DNA of 57,012 nucleotides, taken from contig CAYFLR010000037.1 of assembly GCA_964343805.1 (NCBI GenBank), positions 1-57,012 of the forward strand. Direction: 5' to 3'. Positions 1 through 9,789 of the stretch are shown one piece after another. Made by a program: the position numbers and the translations under genes. Origin of the DNA: CAYFLR01 sp964343805 (GTDB lineage Bacteria > Bdellovibrionota_B > Oligoflexia > CAYFLR01). The notes under the pieces are model-generated. The model had not been told where the DNA came from. It worked only from the letters and a program-made list of their open reading frames with translations, and ran no database searches. Positions within the stretch are counted from its first letter, which is position 1. Every line of letters begins with the position of its first letter.

Positions 1-2631
1 TCCATCCGTGTTAAATCTAACTAAAGCAAAGTTTTTATCCTCACTATCAGTTTGCGACCATCCACCAACCACAATCTTATTGTTACTATCAATGGTTACC
101 GAATGCCCCTCAGCTTTATCTTCAATTTCAAGCGGACAATAACCATTATAAGTATTGCTATCGAAGTCAGCAGTGCAACTAAATCCCGAAGTATCTACAC
201 CCGTTCCATCTGATTTTACCGCAAATACCACCATACGATTGTTACCTTTTCCTGCAACGATGATACGATTGCTCGATGCGGTATCCACTATAATATCATT
301 TCCATAAGTAGCACTATAATAGTGCTGCCAATAATAACCGTCACCCCCACCAAAGGAGGTATCAATATCCCCATCAGCGGTTAATCGAAGTAGTCCCATA
401 TAGTTACCATTAATTTGACCGGTAGCTAATATTTTCCCCGAGGGATCCAGTATCATCCGAGTCAAAGTATCAGATTCATTCACCGACTCGGTGAAGTTGA
501 CAATCCGGTAGCCATTATCACCAAAGGTGGTGTCGAGGGAGCCATTTCGGTTAAGACGAAAAAATACAAAATCACTTCCTGAGCAATTTGAGTTGTAACA
601 GTAGCCGGCTACGATGATTTTGCCATCTGCTGTAATGGCCACATCTTTCGCATAATCAGAATTATCTGGATTATAATCAAAGATCATATATCCCTTTTCA
701 TCACTTTCCACGGTCCCATTATCATCCTTATCAAAGGCTCCAAAATCTTCATTAAACGTACCATCTGAATTGAGATTAACCACTAATGTACTGGTATCAG
801 ACTCTCCTGACTTTTTAATTGATCCCACTGCAATGATGGTTCCATCCTCCATCAAATCAACACCATAAAAATAATAAGATCCAGTGGCTTCATCAGGAAT
901 TGGCACATACAATTTACCATTTGCGCCACTCGATCCATCAAACCCCACATCAAAGGTCCCTTGTGCTTCAGCGAGTTGTCCTTTTAAATTTACGGTACTG
1001 GTATCTGTTGTTACCCCGTTATTATAGTCCAAGGAAAAGGTACCTGAATAGCTGGTGGTGGCACTAAATGTAAGGCGGATAATAACTGTACAACTACTGC
1101 CATTAGCTATAGTGCCGCCATTAGAACAATCTCCCCCTCCTGGAAAACTACCCGTTGGATAAGAGAAGCCCGAACCCGACAGTGTTGAATTGGATAAACT
1201 TGTGGCATTGACATCACCTTCATTCGTTAGGGTAAATGTCACATCTTGTGTATCCCCATCTTCATCAACTGGGAACATATAGTTGTCATTGGAACTGGGG
1301 GTTATACTAATACTAGCTGGTTTAAGGACTGTTATATTTATAACTTTACTGGTAGAACCAGCGGCATTAGTTGCCGTAATAGTATAGTCAGCTGCTCCGC
1401 TAGATGAAGTTGGAGTCCCAGAAATAATACCGGTAGAGGTAGAAAGTGTAAGGCCAGCAGGCAAAGATGGGAGTATACTGTATGAATCAATAGCACTACC
1501 GTCTGCAGTAGGGGAATTATTACTTATGGCCGAACCCACATAGTAGGATGGAGTCAAGGATGTATAGGTCAGATTGGATGGAGCTGCAATAATTGTAATC
1601 GACAAAGTAACGGTATCACTTCCTCCACTATTGGTACCTGTCACAGTGTAGCTTACAGCCCCTTGTTTTGCCGAGGGATTTCCAGAAATAACTCCCGTAG
1701 ATGCATTTAAAGAGAGTCCTGCTGGTAAATTGGGACTAATAGAAAATGAGGTAATAGCACCTCCAGAATTATTGGGAGAGTTATCAGTTATACTGCTTCC
1801 CACATAGTAAGTGACACTCTCCTCAGTATATGAAAGGGCTGAAGGGGCCACATCTTTTACTGTAATATTAATAGTCGTGGTGCTAGATCCACTCTCGTTA
1901 CTAGCAGTTATGGTGAACTCTGTCTGGGTTAGCAATGAAGATGGTGTTCCGGAAATAGTACCTGTGATAGAATTAATTGCAAGCCCGGTAGGTAGAGCCG
2001 GCGAAATGGCATAAGATGACACCTCTCCACCAGTATTTGAAGCTGTATTTTCTGAGATAACAGTTCCTTTAGTGTATACAGCCTCAGTGACTTCATAGGT
2101 AAGACCTTTTGGTGCCGCTAATGTGCTACCATCTTTATTATTATCATTACTATTATCATTATTATTATCCAAACTACTACTAGAACCCGTCCCCTGAGAG
2201 ATAGTGGTGGAGGTTCCCGCAATACCACCTATTTGTATAATATATTCTTCTTTGTATAAGTCGGATTCAATCTCTTCTTCTTTGTCTTGCCCCATATCAG
2301 TTAATCCCCCTTCGGATTTAACTGTTGCAATCGCAAGAAATTGCAATTCCGCGTTATTAGAGATTGGAATAGCTGATTCATAAATATTTGCCTCCACAGA
2401 AGGGGTTGTCCCATCAACAGTATAATAAATAGTAGCATCGGCAATAGATGAGGTGAGTTCTACTTCTGTCAGGGAGTTGTAACTTCCACCTGGAGGATTA
2501 GCTTCCACAGTCAACTTTTCTTTCTTTGAGTCTTCGCAAGCTATTAATATTCCAATACATATAAAGACTATAAATTTAATAATGTATTGAATCTTTGATA
2601 GATGATTATTAGTTAACATAGGCAACTTCAT
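1..2631 (-). CDS. Large lipoprotein: chitobiase-like module, three putative Ig domains, delta-60 repeats (3' end outside window)
   Basis: I translated this from the minus strand. It stays open for about 877 codons and runs off the left edge, so the C-terminus is missing. The start at 2631 has an AGAGAG ribosome site about ten bases upstream; an in-frame ATG at 2619 is possible. The hydrophobic N-terminus ends in a lipobox (ILIAC, Cys32), so an outer-membrane lipoprotein is likely. In order follow: a module of about 90 residues like the chitobiase/beta-hexosaminidase C-terminal (Fn3-like) domain (ATIYYTVDGTTP); an Asn/Ser/Asp-rich linker; three putative-Ig (He_PIG) repeats with the LPAGLSLNASTGVISG-type motif; one GDVNATS-type beta-sandwich; and several delta-60 repeats with the GSLDTTFGDNGY-type motif. 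The ligand is unknown. The N-terminal module is paralogous to that of the divergent gene starting at 2870. Confidence 0.85.
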   Translation of the reverse strand, partial: MKLPMLTNNHLSKIQYIIKFIVFICIGILIACEDSKKEKLTVEANPPGGSYNSLTEVELTSSIADATIYYTVDGTTPSVEANIYESAIPISNNAELQFLAIATVKSEGGLTDMGQDKEEEIESDLYKEEYIIQIGGIAGTSTTISQGTGSSSSLDNNNDNSNDNNKDGSTLAAPKGLTYEVTEAVYTKGTVISENTASNTGGEVSSYAISPALPTGLAINSITGTISGTPSSLLTQTEFTITASNESGSSTTTINITVKDVAPSALSYTEESVTYYVGSSITDNSPNNSGGAITSFSISPNLPAGLSLNASTGVISGNPSAKQGAVSYTVTGTNSGGSDTVTLSITIIAAPSNLTYTSLTPSYYVGSAISNNSPTADGSAIDSYSILPSLPAGLTLSTSTGIISGTPTSSSGAADYTITATNAAGSTSKVINITVLKPASISITPSSNDNYMFPVDEDGDTQDVTFTLTNEGDVNATSLSNSTLSGSGFSYPTGSFPGGGDCSNGGTIANGSSCTVIIRLTFSATTSYSGTFSLDYNNGVTTDTSTVNLKGQLAEAQGTFDVGFDGSSGANGKLYVPIPDEATGSYYFYGVDLMEDGTIIAVGSIKKSGESDTSTLVVNLNSDGTFNEDFGAFDKDDNGTVESDEKGYMIFDYNPDNSDYAKDVAITADGKIIVAGYCYNSNCSGSDFVFFRLNRNGSLDTTFGDNGYRIVNFTESVNESDTLTRMILDPSGKILATGQINGNYMGLLRLTADGDIDTSFGGGDGYYWQHYYSATYGNDIIVDTASSNRIIVAGKGNNRMVVFAVKSDGTGVDTSGFSCTADFDSNTYNGYCPLEIEDKAEGHSVTIDSNNKIVVGGWSQTDSEDKNFALVRFNTDG

Positions 2632-2653
2632 GAACTTTTTCTCTCTTTATAAT

Positions 2654-2679
2654 AGATCGGGGCTTGGCTCATAATTTTA
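2654..2679 (-). promoter_or_regulatory. FliA (sigma-28)-like promoter of the delta-60 lipoprotein
   Basis: On the minus strand, TAAA (2679-2676) is followed after 14 bases by CCCGATCT (2661-2654). The sigma-28 consensus is TAAAGTTT-N11-GCCGATAA, which has 15 bases between TAAA and the -10 octamer. The match lies about 25 bases upstream of the start codon at 2631. The spacing is one base short and the -10 ends in CT, so this is a candidate supported mainly by similar motifs elsewhere in the window. Confidence 0.4.
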
Positions 2680-2780
2680 ACATGAGTCTCTTTAATTTTT
2701 TATTATAAAAAAATGACGATTCATGAAAGGGATCATTGAGAATACTGCCTGACCATTAACCATCCGTTAGCGTTCTCAAC

Positions 2781-2797
2781 CTTCACCAGCGGTGAAG
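2781..2797. other. 17-bp inverted repeat between divergent lipoprotein genes
   Basis: CTTCACC-AGC-GGTGAAG is a perfect inverted repeat with 7-bp arms and a 3-base centre, 73 bases upstream of the start at 2870. It could be an operator or a small hairpin in the leader. No T-run follows, so it is not an obvious terminator. Otherwise the 2632-2869 spacer shows only the sigma-28-like motif for the leftward gene. Confidence 0.3.
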
Positions 2798-2869
2798 CCA
2801 TTTATTTTCCATTTTGCTATCTGGTAAATTTAAAGGAGAAAGGCCAACCAACCACAGAGCGAGGGTAAA

Positions 2870-5023
2870 ATGAAAACACTTATTTTAAAGCTCACCATTT
2901 CTATTTTAGCTATTCTTTTCATCACCTTACACTGTTCAGAGGACCAAGCAGAATTAACCGTGTCTGCTGATCCAGAAGCAGGGTCCTATTATGCAGAAAT
3001 AAAAGTTACGCTTACAGCATCGGATGATACAGCCACCATCTACTACAGCACAGATGGTGAGCAACCCACTTCAGATTCGGAAATATATAGAGAAGAGATC
3101 CCCATAACAGCCACCACCACCCTTAAATATTTTGCCGTGGCCACCGTCAATGAGGAAGGAGTCAACCCTTTTGGAGAAGAAAGTAAACGAATCGAATCTG
3201 ATGTCTACAAAGACGAGTACCTAATCATCAGAGGAGATGAGGGTATTCTTCCCTCCCCTTCAACCTCCATAGTTTCATCCAGCAGTGGAGATAACTCAAA
3301 TAATTCTAATTCAAATGAAAATAGCAATAGTAACAATAATGTTAATAGCAACAGCAATATGAACGAAAACATTCCCGAAGTGATGGCTGCCACCTATTCA
3401 GTATCTATTACTTTACCAGACGATTACACGATGACCACCGTACCCACAGGTTTAACAGCCAGTGGAGGAGTGGTTTCAGGAATTCTTGATGAGGGAAGTT
3501 CTATCTCTTTTACCGCAACCCATCCCTGTAAAGCTAATATTACTTACGGAGAGACAGTGAGTGCCGATGTACAGACGACTCTCACGGCAGGAAGTAATAA
3601 AAATGTAGTTATCTCTATTACTTCCACCCAAGGGGATGCGGTGGTCAAAATAGATGGTGTGACGGTTTCTGCAAATAGTGCAACAGTGACTTGTGGAAGT
3701 CATTTATTAACAGCCACCAGTGAAAGTCAAACTCTGGATTTAGAAAAATCAATAACTGTGGCCGCAGCGGGTGAAACCCATACCATCAATTGGGGAGGAA
3801 TCACCTTTACACCCACCCTACCCACCGCCAGTTTCACCAAGTATGGTGAGCATGACATCGACCTTCGCACCCTCACTTTTTCCCATTCAGGTACCAGTGT
3901 CGAGTGTTCTCATGATGGAGGAACTACTTGGGCAACATGTGACAGTGCCGGTACGGTGATCTGGACCAAAGCAGATTTTGATGAAAGTAGAGTCATCAAA
4001 GTCAAAGCAAGTAAGACCGGAGAACCCGATCATATTTATAGTTTGACCCCCGTTACTCATTTTTCAGGAATCACTCTTTTGGCCTGTGATGAAACAGTGA
4101 GTAGCACCGAGACCTTTGGGGATTTTGATGGAAGGTTTACCGGGGCTGCCGCCGGAACCGTGATCTGTATTGATAAGGGAGTGGAAATAACCAGTGATGG
4201 ATCTGTGCCCATCCAAAGACCGGATGATAGCATTTCTATCGTGGGAGCAGGAACCGGTAACGATCGACCTCATTTTAATAATACGGCCACCAGTAACTAT
4301 AAAGATGGTTTTGATTGGGCTCAACCCAGTAATGGTCGAGATGGCACCTACTATATAGGACATATCCGTATCACCACCACAGGTACTTCCGCCAACGCCA
4401 TCGAAGTGAATGCACCTAGCAGTTCCACTATTTTATTTGAAAATATAGATATCGTTATAGGAAATTCAGGAGCGGGTTTTTATATCTACGATGGAGTAAC
4501 AGCCACTATTAATAGCTGCACTTCCACCGCCGAAACCAGTGCTGAAAACTATGGAGTCAGGGTCTATGGGGGGAACGTCACGGTCAATGGAGGGAGTTTT
4601 AAAACAAATAATGCCAGTGCAGCTTATGTAAATAATGGAGGAACTCTCACTGCTAATGGGGTAACTTTCGAAACCACCAATGATTGGAAATATCCCGTTA
4701 TGGTTTGGAATAACGGTTCAGCTGGGAGTACCGCCAGTGCTACTTTTAATGATTGTATCATCAAAACTAATTATCATGGCTGTCATATTCAAGATGATGG
4801 AAGTACCGTCGAATTTAACAATACCCAGTTTATCCATTTAGAAGCAGGAGCTTCGTCTTCTGCAGCAGTTATTAAGCAATACAATACCACCAATGTAAAT
4901 ACCACCGATGGCGGCAACACCGCCTGTAATATGTCCGGTTCCGCTAAAGACTTCTCCACTTGGCATTCCGGTACTAATACAGGAAACTGGAACCCTTCAG
5001 GCACCATCAGCGATTGTCTATAA
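2870..5023 (+). CDS. Lipoprotein: chitobiase-like module, Asn/Ser linker, C-terminal beta-helix-like region
   Basis: 717 residues, with GAGGG as ribosome site before the ATG. The signal sequence ends at Cys22 (FITLHC), a relaxed lipobox with His at -1. Residues about 30-115 resemble the Fn3-like chitobiase C-terminal module (ATIYYSTDGEQPTS) and align with the divergent neighbour. An Asn/Ser-rich linker covers about 135-170. A PEGA-like stretch (AVVKIDGVTV) follows near 260. From about 430 to the end there are short turns rich in Gly, Asn and Thr (NGGTLTANGVTF, GGNVTVNGGSF), typical of a right-handed parallel beta-helix or pectin-lyase fold. Probable role is surface adhesion or polymer binding. 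I see no catalytic motif. The 3' end overlaps the convergent lpd gene by 6 bp. Confidence 0.85.
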   Translation: MKTLILKLTISILAILFITLHCSEDQAELTVSADPEAGSYYAEIKVTLTASDDTATIYYSTDGEQPTSDSEIYREEIPITATTTLKYFAVATVNEEGVNPFGEESKRIESDVYKDEYLIIRGDEGILPSPSTSIVSSSSGDNSNNSNSNENSNSNNNVNSNSNMNENIPEVMAATYSVSITLPDDYTMTTVPTGLTASGGVVSGILDEGSSISFTATHPCKANITYGETVSADVQTTLTAGSNKNVVISITSTQGDAVVKIDGVTVSANSATVTCGSHLLTATSESQTLDLEKSITVAAAGETHTINWGGITFTPTLPTASFTKYGEHDIDLRTLTFSHSGTSVECSHDGGTTWATCDSAGTVIWTKADFDESRVIKVKASKTGEPDHIYSLTPVTHFSGITLLACDETVSSTETFGDFDGRFTGAAAGTVICIDKGVEITSDGSVPIQRPDDSISIVGAGTGNDRPHFNNTATSNYKDGFDWAQPSNGRDGTYYIGHIRITTTGTSANAIEVNAPSSSTILFENIDIVIGNSGAGFYIYDGVTATINSCTSTAETSAENYGVRVYGGNVTVNGGSFKTNNASAAYVNNGGTLTANGVTFETTNDWKYPVMVWNNGSAGSTASATFNDCIIKTNYHGCHIQDDGSTVEFNNTQFIHLEAGASSSAAVIKQYNTTNVNTTDGGNTACNMSGSAKDFSTWHSGTNTGNWNPSGTISDCL

Positions 5024-6397
5024 AATATGAAGCGGGAGGTTTTCACCCTTCAAGGCGGTTTCAAAAAATGATTCGGAAACGCTGGGATGGGTGTAAACCA
5101 TATTTCCAATATCCCAAGAGGTGGACTCTAAATTCATGGAGGTCACCGCTTGATTGATTATTTCGGTGGCCTGGGGAGACATGACATGAATCCCAATTAT
5201 TTCATCCAGCTCATTATCAGTGATAAATTTGATAAAACCATCGGCTCCTTCATCAATAAGAGACTTGGCATTGGCCCTTAAGGGAAAGACCGCGGCATTA
5301 TAATCGAGCTTATCTTGTTTAGCCTGCTCTTCGGACATACCTACTGAAGCATACTCATATTGACCATACATATAGTAAGGCATTTTATTGTAATTGAGAT
5401 CAGTTCCGTGACCAAGAATATCATCAACCGCAGCAATGGCCTCTTTGATAGCCACATTAGCAAGTAGCTTACGCCCATTACAATCACCAATGGCATAGTA
5501 ATTGGGAATGGAGGTTTGACATCTTAAATTGGTTTTAACAAATCCATTTTCCCAGGTTAAACCTTTCTCTCTCAGATACTCTAATCCTTCCTCAGAAGCT
5601 TTTCGGGTGGTGCAGTTAAGAATCACTTCACTGGGCAGGTATTTAAACTGTTCATCCTTAACGATATGGAGCCCTTGTTTTTTATCGTATTCACAGGGCT
5701 CAAAACCCGCATGAATTTTAATCCGTAACTTTTTTAAATTCCGGGTCAAGGCGGAAAGAAGCGACTCATCAAGATAAGCCATCAGAGATTTCTGTTTTTC
5801 TACCACATCCACTTTGACACCAAGCAGAGCAAATAAAATGGCGAATTCGACCCCCACTACACCGCCACCAACAATGGTGATTTGAGTGGGCAGTTTTTCC
5901 ATTTTATAGATATTTTTAGGAGTGTAGGTATCTACCGCCGCAGGCTTTTCCCATAGAGGAGAATAATAGCTACCAGTAGCTAAAATGAAGCTTTTAGCTT
6001 TGATAAGTTTATCATCAACCTGAATACCCTCTTTGGTAAAAGAACCGAGGCCATTATGAACGTCTACTTTGCGTTTGGAAAGGAGTGTTTCTACCCCTTT
6101 GGTTAAGCGTTTGACCACCCCAAAAGCGCGCTCATTCATCTTAGGCCAATCGGGTTTGATCTCTTTGAAAGGGACTCCGGTGAGGCCAAAGCTCTCCCCT
6201 TTTCTAATTTTGCTAAATAAAAGAGCGGTGGATAGTAAGGCTTTGGAAGGAATACATCCCCAATTTAAGCACATGCCACCCACTTTTTCTTTTTCCACTA
6301 AAGCCACTTTTAATCCTTTGGAAGCAGCTCTAATAGCTGCCACATAACCACCAGGACCAGAGCCTAAAATTGCTAAATCGTATTTTAATTCTTGCAT
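5018..6397 (-). CDS. lpdA: Dihydrolipoyl dehydrogenase (E3 of pyruvate dehydrogenase)
   Basis: 459 residues, the usual family length. E3 reoxidises dihydrolipoyl groups on E2 with FAD and NAD+. The N-terminal FAD motif is GSGPGGYVAAIRAASKG. The redox disulfide is in GGMCLNWGCIPSK, where Met replaces the usual Thr before the first Cys. The NAD-binding motif is GGGVVGVEFA. The C-terminal HPSVSE carries the catalytic His-Glu pair at the dimer interface. It lies 8 bases downstream of the E2 gene and is the last gene of the lplA-pdhA-pdhB-pdhC-lpd operon. Confidence 0.96.
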   Translation of the reverse strand: MQELKYDLAILGSGPGGYVAAIRAASKGLKVALVEKEKVGGMCLNWGCIPSKALLSTALLFSKIRKGESFGLTGVPFKEIKPDWPKMNERAFGVVKRLTKGVETLLSKRKVDVHNGLGSFTKEGIQVDDKLIKAKSFILATGSYYSPLWEKPAAVDTYTPKNIYKMEKLPTQITIVGGGVVGVEFAILFALLGVKVDVVEKQKSLMAYLDESLLSALTRNLKKLRIKIHAGFEPCEYDKKQGLHIVKDEQFKYLPSEVILNCTTRKASEEGLEYLREKGLTWENGFVKTNLRCQTSIPNYYAIGDCNGRKLLANVAIKEAIAAVDDILGHGTDLNYNKMPYYMYGQYEYASVGMSEEQAKQDKLDYNAAVFPLRANAKSLIDEGADGFIKFITDNELDEIIGIHVMSPQATEIINQAVTSMNLESTSWDIGNMVYTHPSVSESFFETALKGENLPLHIL

Positions 6398-6405
6398 AAT
6401 GACCT

Positions 6406-7703
6406 CTATTTCAACTCATGAATAAGTTTTAAAGGGTTCTCTAATAAATTGATAAAAGCTGTTATGAATTTGCCTGCAGGGGCCCCATCGATCACACGAT
6501 GATCGAAAACCGAAGAGAGTGGAAGTATCTTACTATTTTGTAAGTTTCCATCTACCAACCTGGGTTTATCATGCAGCCGGCCAAAACCCATAATGGCCAC
6601 CTGGGGAGGCAGAATAAAAGGAGTTCCGTAAAGTCCACCAAATAGACCAAAATTGGTAACCGAAAAGGAGCCACCCTCTAATTGATTGAGTGTCAGTTTT
6701 CGTTCCAAGGCCTTAGCAGTTAAATTTCGAATTTCAAAGTTGAGCTCAAGAATACTTTTTTGATCCACATTATTAATGACCGGTACAATAACTCCCTCTT
6801 CAGTGTCAACGGCTACGCCGATGTTAATATCGTCATAAACAGTGACCGCTTGCTCTTTTTCATCATAGGTAGCATTGAAGATGGGATACTTTTTAAGCAC
6901 CACCGCCAACATCTTGATAAAGTAAGCCTGCAATGATAATTTCTTCCCTGTTTCTGGTTCAAGAAATTCATTTCTTAAAGAGAGTAAAGCATCTAAACAG
7001 GCCTCTTCTTGCATGGTAAAAGAAGGAATCTGATGACTTTTTTCCATATTGCGGGCGATGGATTTTCTCATGGTAGAAAGTGTATTCACGGTGGTTCCAC
7101 CGGCAACTGGCGCAGAAACCACCTCTTTTTGTACAGGCTTGGTATTGAGAGCAGATTCCACATCAGCCTTCAAAATTCGACCTCCCGGACCACTTCCCTT
7201 CACCGACTGAATATCAATTCCTTTGAGATGGGCGAGTTTACGAGCCACAGGAGTACTTTTTACTTTAGCTTGATTTTTGGTTGCGGTAGTGGAGCTAGCC
7301 CCCCCATCCATCTGACCTTCATTGCTGGTCGCCAATACTTCATTACTGGTGGTGAGTTCTCCCACCACCCCTACGCTCTCATCGGTTTTTTCTTCCCGAG
7401 CCGAAGGCTTAGATCCATCTGCGGTTTCTATCACAGCAAGGGTTTCTCCCACTTGAATAACCTCTCCTTCAGCCACTTTAAAAGATTTTAAAGTTCCTTG
7501 TTTAGGAGCGGGTATCTCGGCGACCACCTTATCAGTTTCCAATACAGCAAGCACATCGCCCGCTTCAACGGAATCACCTTGCTCTACCAGGATTTCGGCA
7601 CATCGCCCTCTTCTACCGACTGATTGGGTTTTATTTTTAATTCGAGAACCTTTCCCTCATGGACTCCCTCTCCGATATCTGGGAAGGCAAAATCAAATAA
7701 CAT
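6406..7703 (-). CDS. pdhC: Pyruvate dehydrogenase E2 (dihydrolipoamide acetyltransferase), lipoyl domain frame-disrupted
   Basis: E2 carries acetyl groups on a lipoyl arm and transfers them to CoA. Translation from ATG 7703 gives a normal lipoyl start (FPDIGEGVHEGKVLE), then stops at a TAG at 7584-7586. The reading frame from about 7597 down to 6406 supplies ETDKVVAEIPAP (lipoyl Lys), a linker, the E1/E3-binding domain (TPVARKLAHLKGIDI) and the acyltransferase domain with catalytic DHRVIDG. The two parts are one base out of frame. An 11-bp repeat (GGGCGATGTGC) occurs at both 7598-7608 and 7551-7561. Removing the 47 bp between the copies restores the frame and puts the lipoyl Lys at residue 43, the canonical position. 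Either an indel or a collapse of two lipoyl domains is likely. The gene lies between pdhB and lpd. Confidence 0.9.
7551..7608 (-). repeat. 11-bp direct repeat flanking the E2 frame break
   Basis: GGGCGATGTGC (minus strand) occurs at 7608-7598 and again at 7561-7551, 47 bp apart. Both copies encode the Gly-Asp-Val turn of a lipoyl domain. The flanking bases are also similar (GTAGAAGA against GTTGAAGC). Because 47 is not a multiple of three, the segment accounts for the loss of frame in pdhC. Confidence 0.75.
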
Positions 7704-7717
7704 GTGAAGCTCCTTTC

Positions 7718-8698
7718 TTATGACTTAAAAGATACGATTTTTTCAATTTCATTGACCACCATCCCTGTGGTCACCATATAGTTCTGCTCTCTTTTAGGTA
7801 GTGGAAAAATAATATCCGGAGCAGTTAAACGGGTGGGAGGTGCTTCTAGGTATTCAAAGGCTTCGTTGGTGGCACAAGCAATGATTTCAGAGCCCACACC
7901 AAAGGATTGATGACCCTCATGCACTACTAAAATTCGTCCGGTTTTCTTAACAGAAGACAGCACCATCTCCTTATCAAAGGGGTAGATAGTGCGCAGATCA
8001 ATGATATCGATACTCACTTTACCGGTTAATTTTTTAGCAGCCTCCAGCACCTCAGTCATTTGAGCACCATAAGAAACCACGGTGACATCCGTTCCTTCTT
8101 GGACTTTTTTGGCTTTGCCAATGGGCAAAACATAGGCATCTTCAGGAACCTCTTGTTTCATCGAACGATAAAGCCTTTTGGGTTCCATAAAAATGACGGG
8201 GTCTGGATCTCTAATGGCGGCAATCAACAGCCCTTTCGTATCATAAGGAGTGGATGGAATCACCACTTTGAGTCCAGGAATGTGCCCCCAAATAGCTTCA
8301 TAACTTTCAGAGTGATGCTCTAAGGCCCGAATACCACCTCCATAAGGCATTCTGATCACCATGGGAGAAGTAAACTTTCCACGGGTTCGATTGCGAATAC
8401 GGGCAATGTGACAGACAATTTGATTAAAGGCCGGCCAAGCAAAACCGCTGAACTGCATTTCAATAACTGGCTTAAGGCCAGCCATGGCCATTCCTTGAGC
8501 GGTGCCAGCAATCCCTGCTTCTGCTAAAGGAGTATCAAAACAGCGCTCTTCACCAAACTCTTTTTGCAAGTCCACCGTGGCCCGGAAAACGCCTCCTTCA
8601 AGGCCCACATCTTCACCAAAAACCATCACACTATCATCTAATCGCATTTCGGTAGCCAAAGCATCTTGAACGGCAGCTACGATAGTTAGTAATTTCAT
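7718..8698 (-). CDS. pdhB: Pyruvate dehydrogenase E1 component, beta subunit
   Basis: 326 residues, full length for the beta chain of an alpha2-beta2 E1. With E1 alpha it decarboxylates pyruvate and reductively acetylates the lipoyl group of E2. The N-terminus has the thiamine-diphosphate contact glutamate in VFGEDVG. GGGIRALEHHSES is the conserved active-site segment. The C-terminal transketolase-C domain contains VVHEGHQSFGVGSEI. The ATG overlaps the pdhA stop codon by 4 bp, so translation is probably coupled. Confidence 0.96.
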   Translation of the reverse strand: MKLLTIVAAVQDALATEMRLDDSVMVFGEDVGLEGGVFRATVDLQKEFGEERCFDTPLAEAGIAGTAQGMAMAGLKPVIEMQFSGFAWPAFNQIVCHIARIRNRTRGKFTSPMVIRMPYGGGIRALEHHSESYEAIWGHIPGLKVVIPSTPYDTKGLLIAAIRDPDPVIFMEPKRLYRSMKQEVPEDAYVLPIGKAKKVQEGTDVTVVSYGAQMTEVLEAAKKLTGKVSIDIIDLRTIYPFDKEMVLSSVKKTGRILVVHEGHQSFGVGSEIIACATNEAFEYLEAPPTRLTAPDIIFPLPKREQNYMVTTGMVVNEIEKIVSFKS

Positions 8699-9777
8699 GA
8701 CTCCTCCTGCAGTAATTGCTTACGAACTTTAAGTTGCTCCGCCAAAAGAGGAGGATTCTCAGCATAGGTGTAAGCAAAAATTTCATCCACCTTTCCCGTG
8801 TCCATTTTTTCCACTTCGTTAAAGCTCTCTTTCACATACTTCTTGGTTTTATCCCCAATGGATTTTACTTCATCATCCGTGATTATTTTGCCTGCCAAGA
8901 GATACTTTTCTAATCTTAAAATAGGATCCTTAACGACCCATTCTTCCACCTCTTTTTCATCCCGATATAAACTGGGGTCATCGGCGGTAGTATGGGCACT
9001 CATTCTATAGGTCACCCCTTCAATGAGAGTGGGTTTATGTTCTTTTCTGGCTAAATCCACCGCATATTTGGTCGCCGCATAAACTGCCATCACATCATTT
9101 CCATCCACCTGGACACCATTAAAACCACAGGCAATGGCTTTTTGCGCAAGGGTTTCGGTGGCAGTTTGCTTTTTCCTACAGGTAGATATGGCCCATTGAT
9201 TATTTTGAATAAAAAAGACCACCGGAACATTCATCACTCCGGCAAAGTTCATGCCCTCATAAAACTCACCTTCACTAGTGGCACCATCTCCAATGAAAGC
9301 CAAAACAACCGTGTCCTTCTTACGGTATTTTTCAGCATAGGCAACTCCCACAGCATGAGGAGTTTGCGAACCCAAAGGAACAACATAGGGAAGAACATTG
9401 TTAATTTCACCAAAGTGAGACCCCTCTTCCATCCCTAGAAAATACTGATAATGTTTTGAAAGAGGAATACCCCGATAAAGATAAGCACCGAGTTCTCTAA
9501 AGGTGGGAACAATCCAATCTCGTTCCTCTAAGGCGACAGCTGATCCAACCGAACAGGCTTCTTGCCCAATGGCCGGTGGATAGGTGGGCATCCGCCCTTG
9601 TCTATTTAAACTAATTGCCCACTGATCAGCTTCCCGAGCCATCACCATAGTTTCATAGGCTTTAACCAACTGTTTTTCATTCATGGTGGGAAGTTTGACT
9701 GAAGGCTTTTTCACATTGCCGTCTTGACCTAAAATTTCAACTCTCTTTCCCTGCAAAGGGTCATACTTTTTAAACAT
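8695..9777 (-). CDS. pdhA: Pyruvate dehydrogenase E1 component, alpha subunit
   Basis: 360 residues, the usual length. The thiamine-diphosphate/Mg motif is visible: GDGATSEG at 163-170 and the paired Asn at 192-193 (QNNQWAIS). Other conserved segments are RQGRMPTYPPAIGQEA and the phosphorylation-loop equivalent YRMSAHTTADDPSLYR. Bacterial E1 alpha of this heterodimeric type pairs with the downstream beta chain. The gene starts 12 bases after lplA ends and shares its operon. Confidence 0.96.
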   Translation of the reverse strand: MFKKYDPLQGKRVEILGQDGNVKKPSVKLPTMNEKQLVKAYETMVMAREADQWAISLNRQGRMPTYPPAIGQEACSVGSAVALEERDWIVPTFRELGAYLYRGIPLSKHYQYFLGMEEGSHFGEINNVLPYVVPLGSQTPHAVGVAYAEKYRKKDTVVLAFIGDGATSEGEFYEGMNFAGVMNVPVVFFIQNNQWAISTCRKKQTATETLAQKAIACGFNGVQVDGNDVMAVYAATKYAVDLARKEHKPTLIEGVTYRMSAHTTADDPSLYRDEKEVEEWVVKDPILRLEKYLLAGKIITDDEVKSIGDKTKKYVKESFNEVEKMDTGKVDEIFAYTYAENPPLLAEQLKVRKQLLQEES

Positions 9778-9789
9778 TTCCTTCTCCTG

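Noticed and set aside
4064..4363. Leftward 99-codon frame inside the beta-helix lipoprotein gene
   Set aside because: It is a shadow frame with no ribosome site, lying antisense to a well-supported gene.
7009..7491. 160-codon rightward frame opposite pdhC
   Set aside because: It is the antisense shadow of the E2 gene. Its translation is low in recognisable features and it has no ribosome site.
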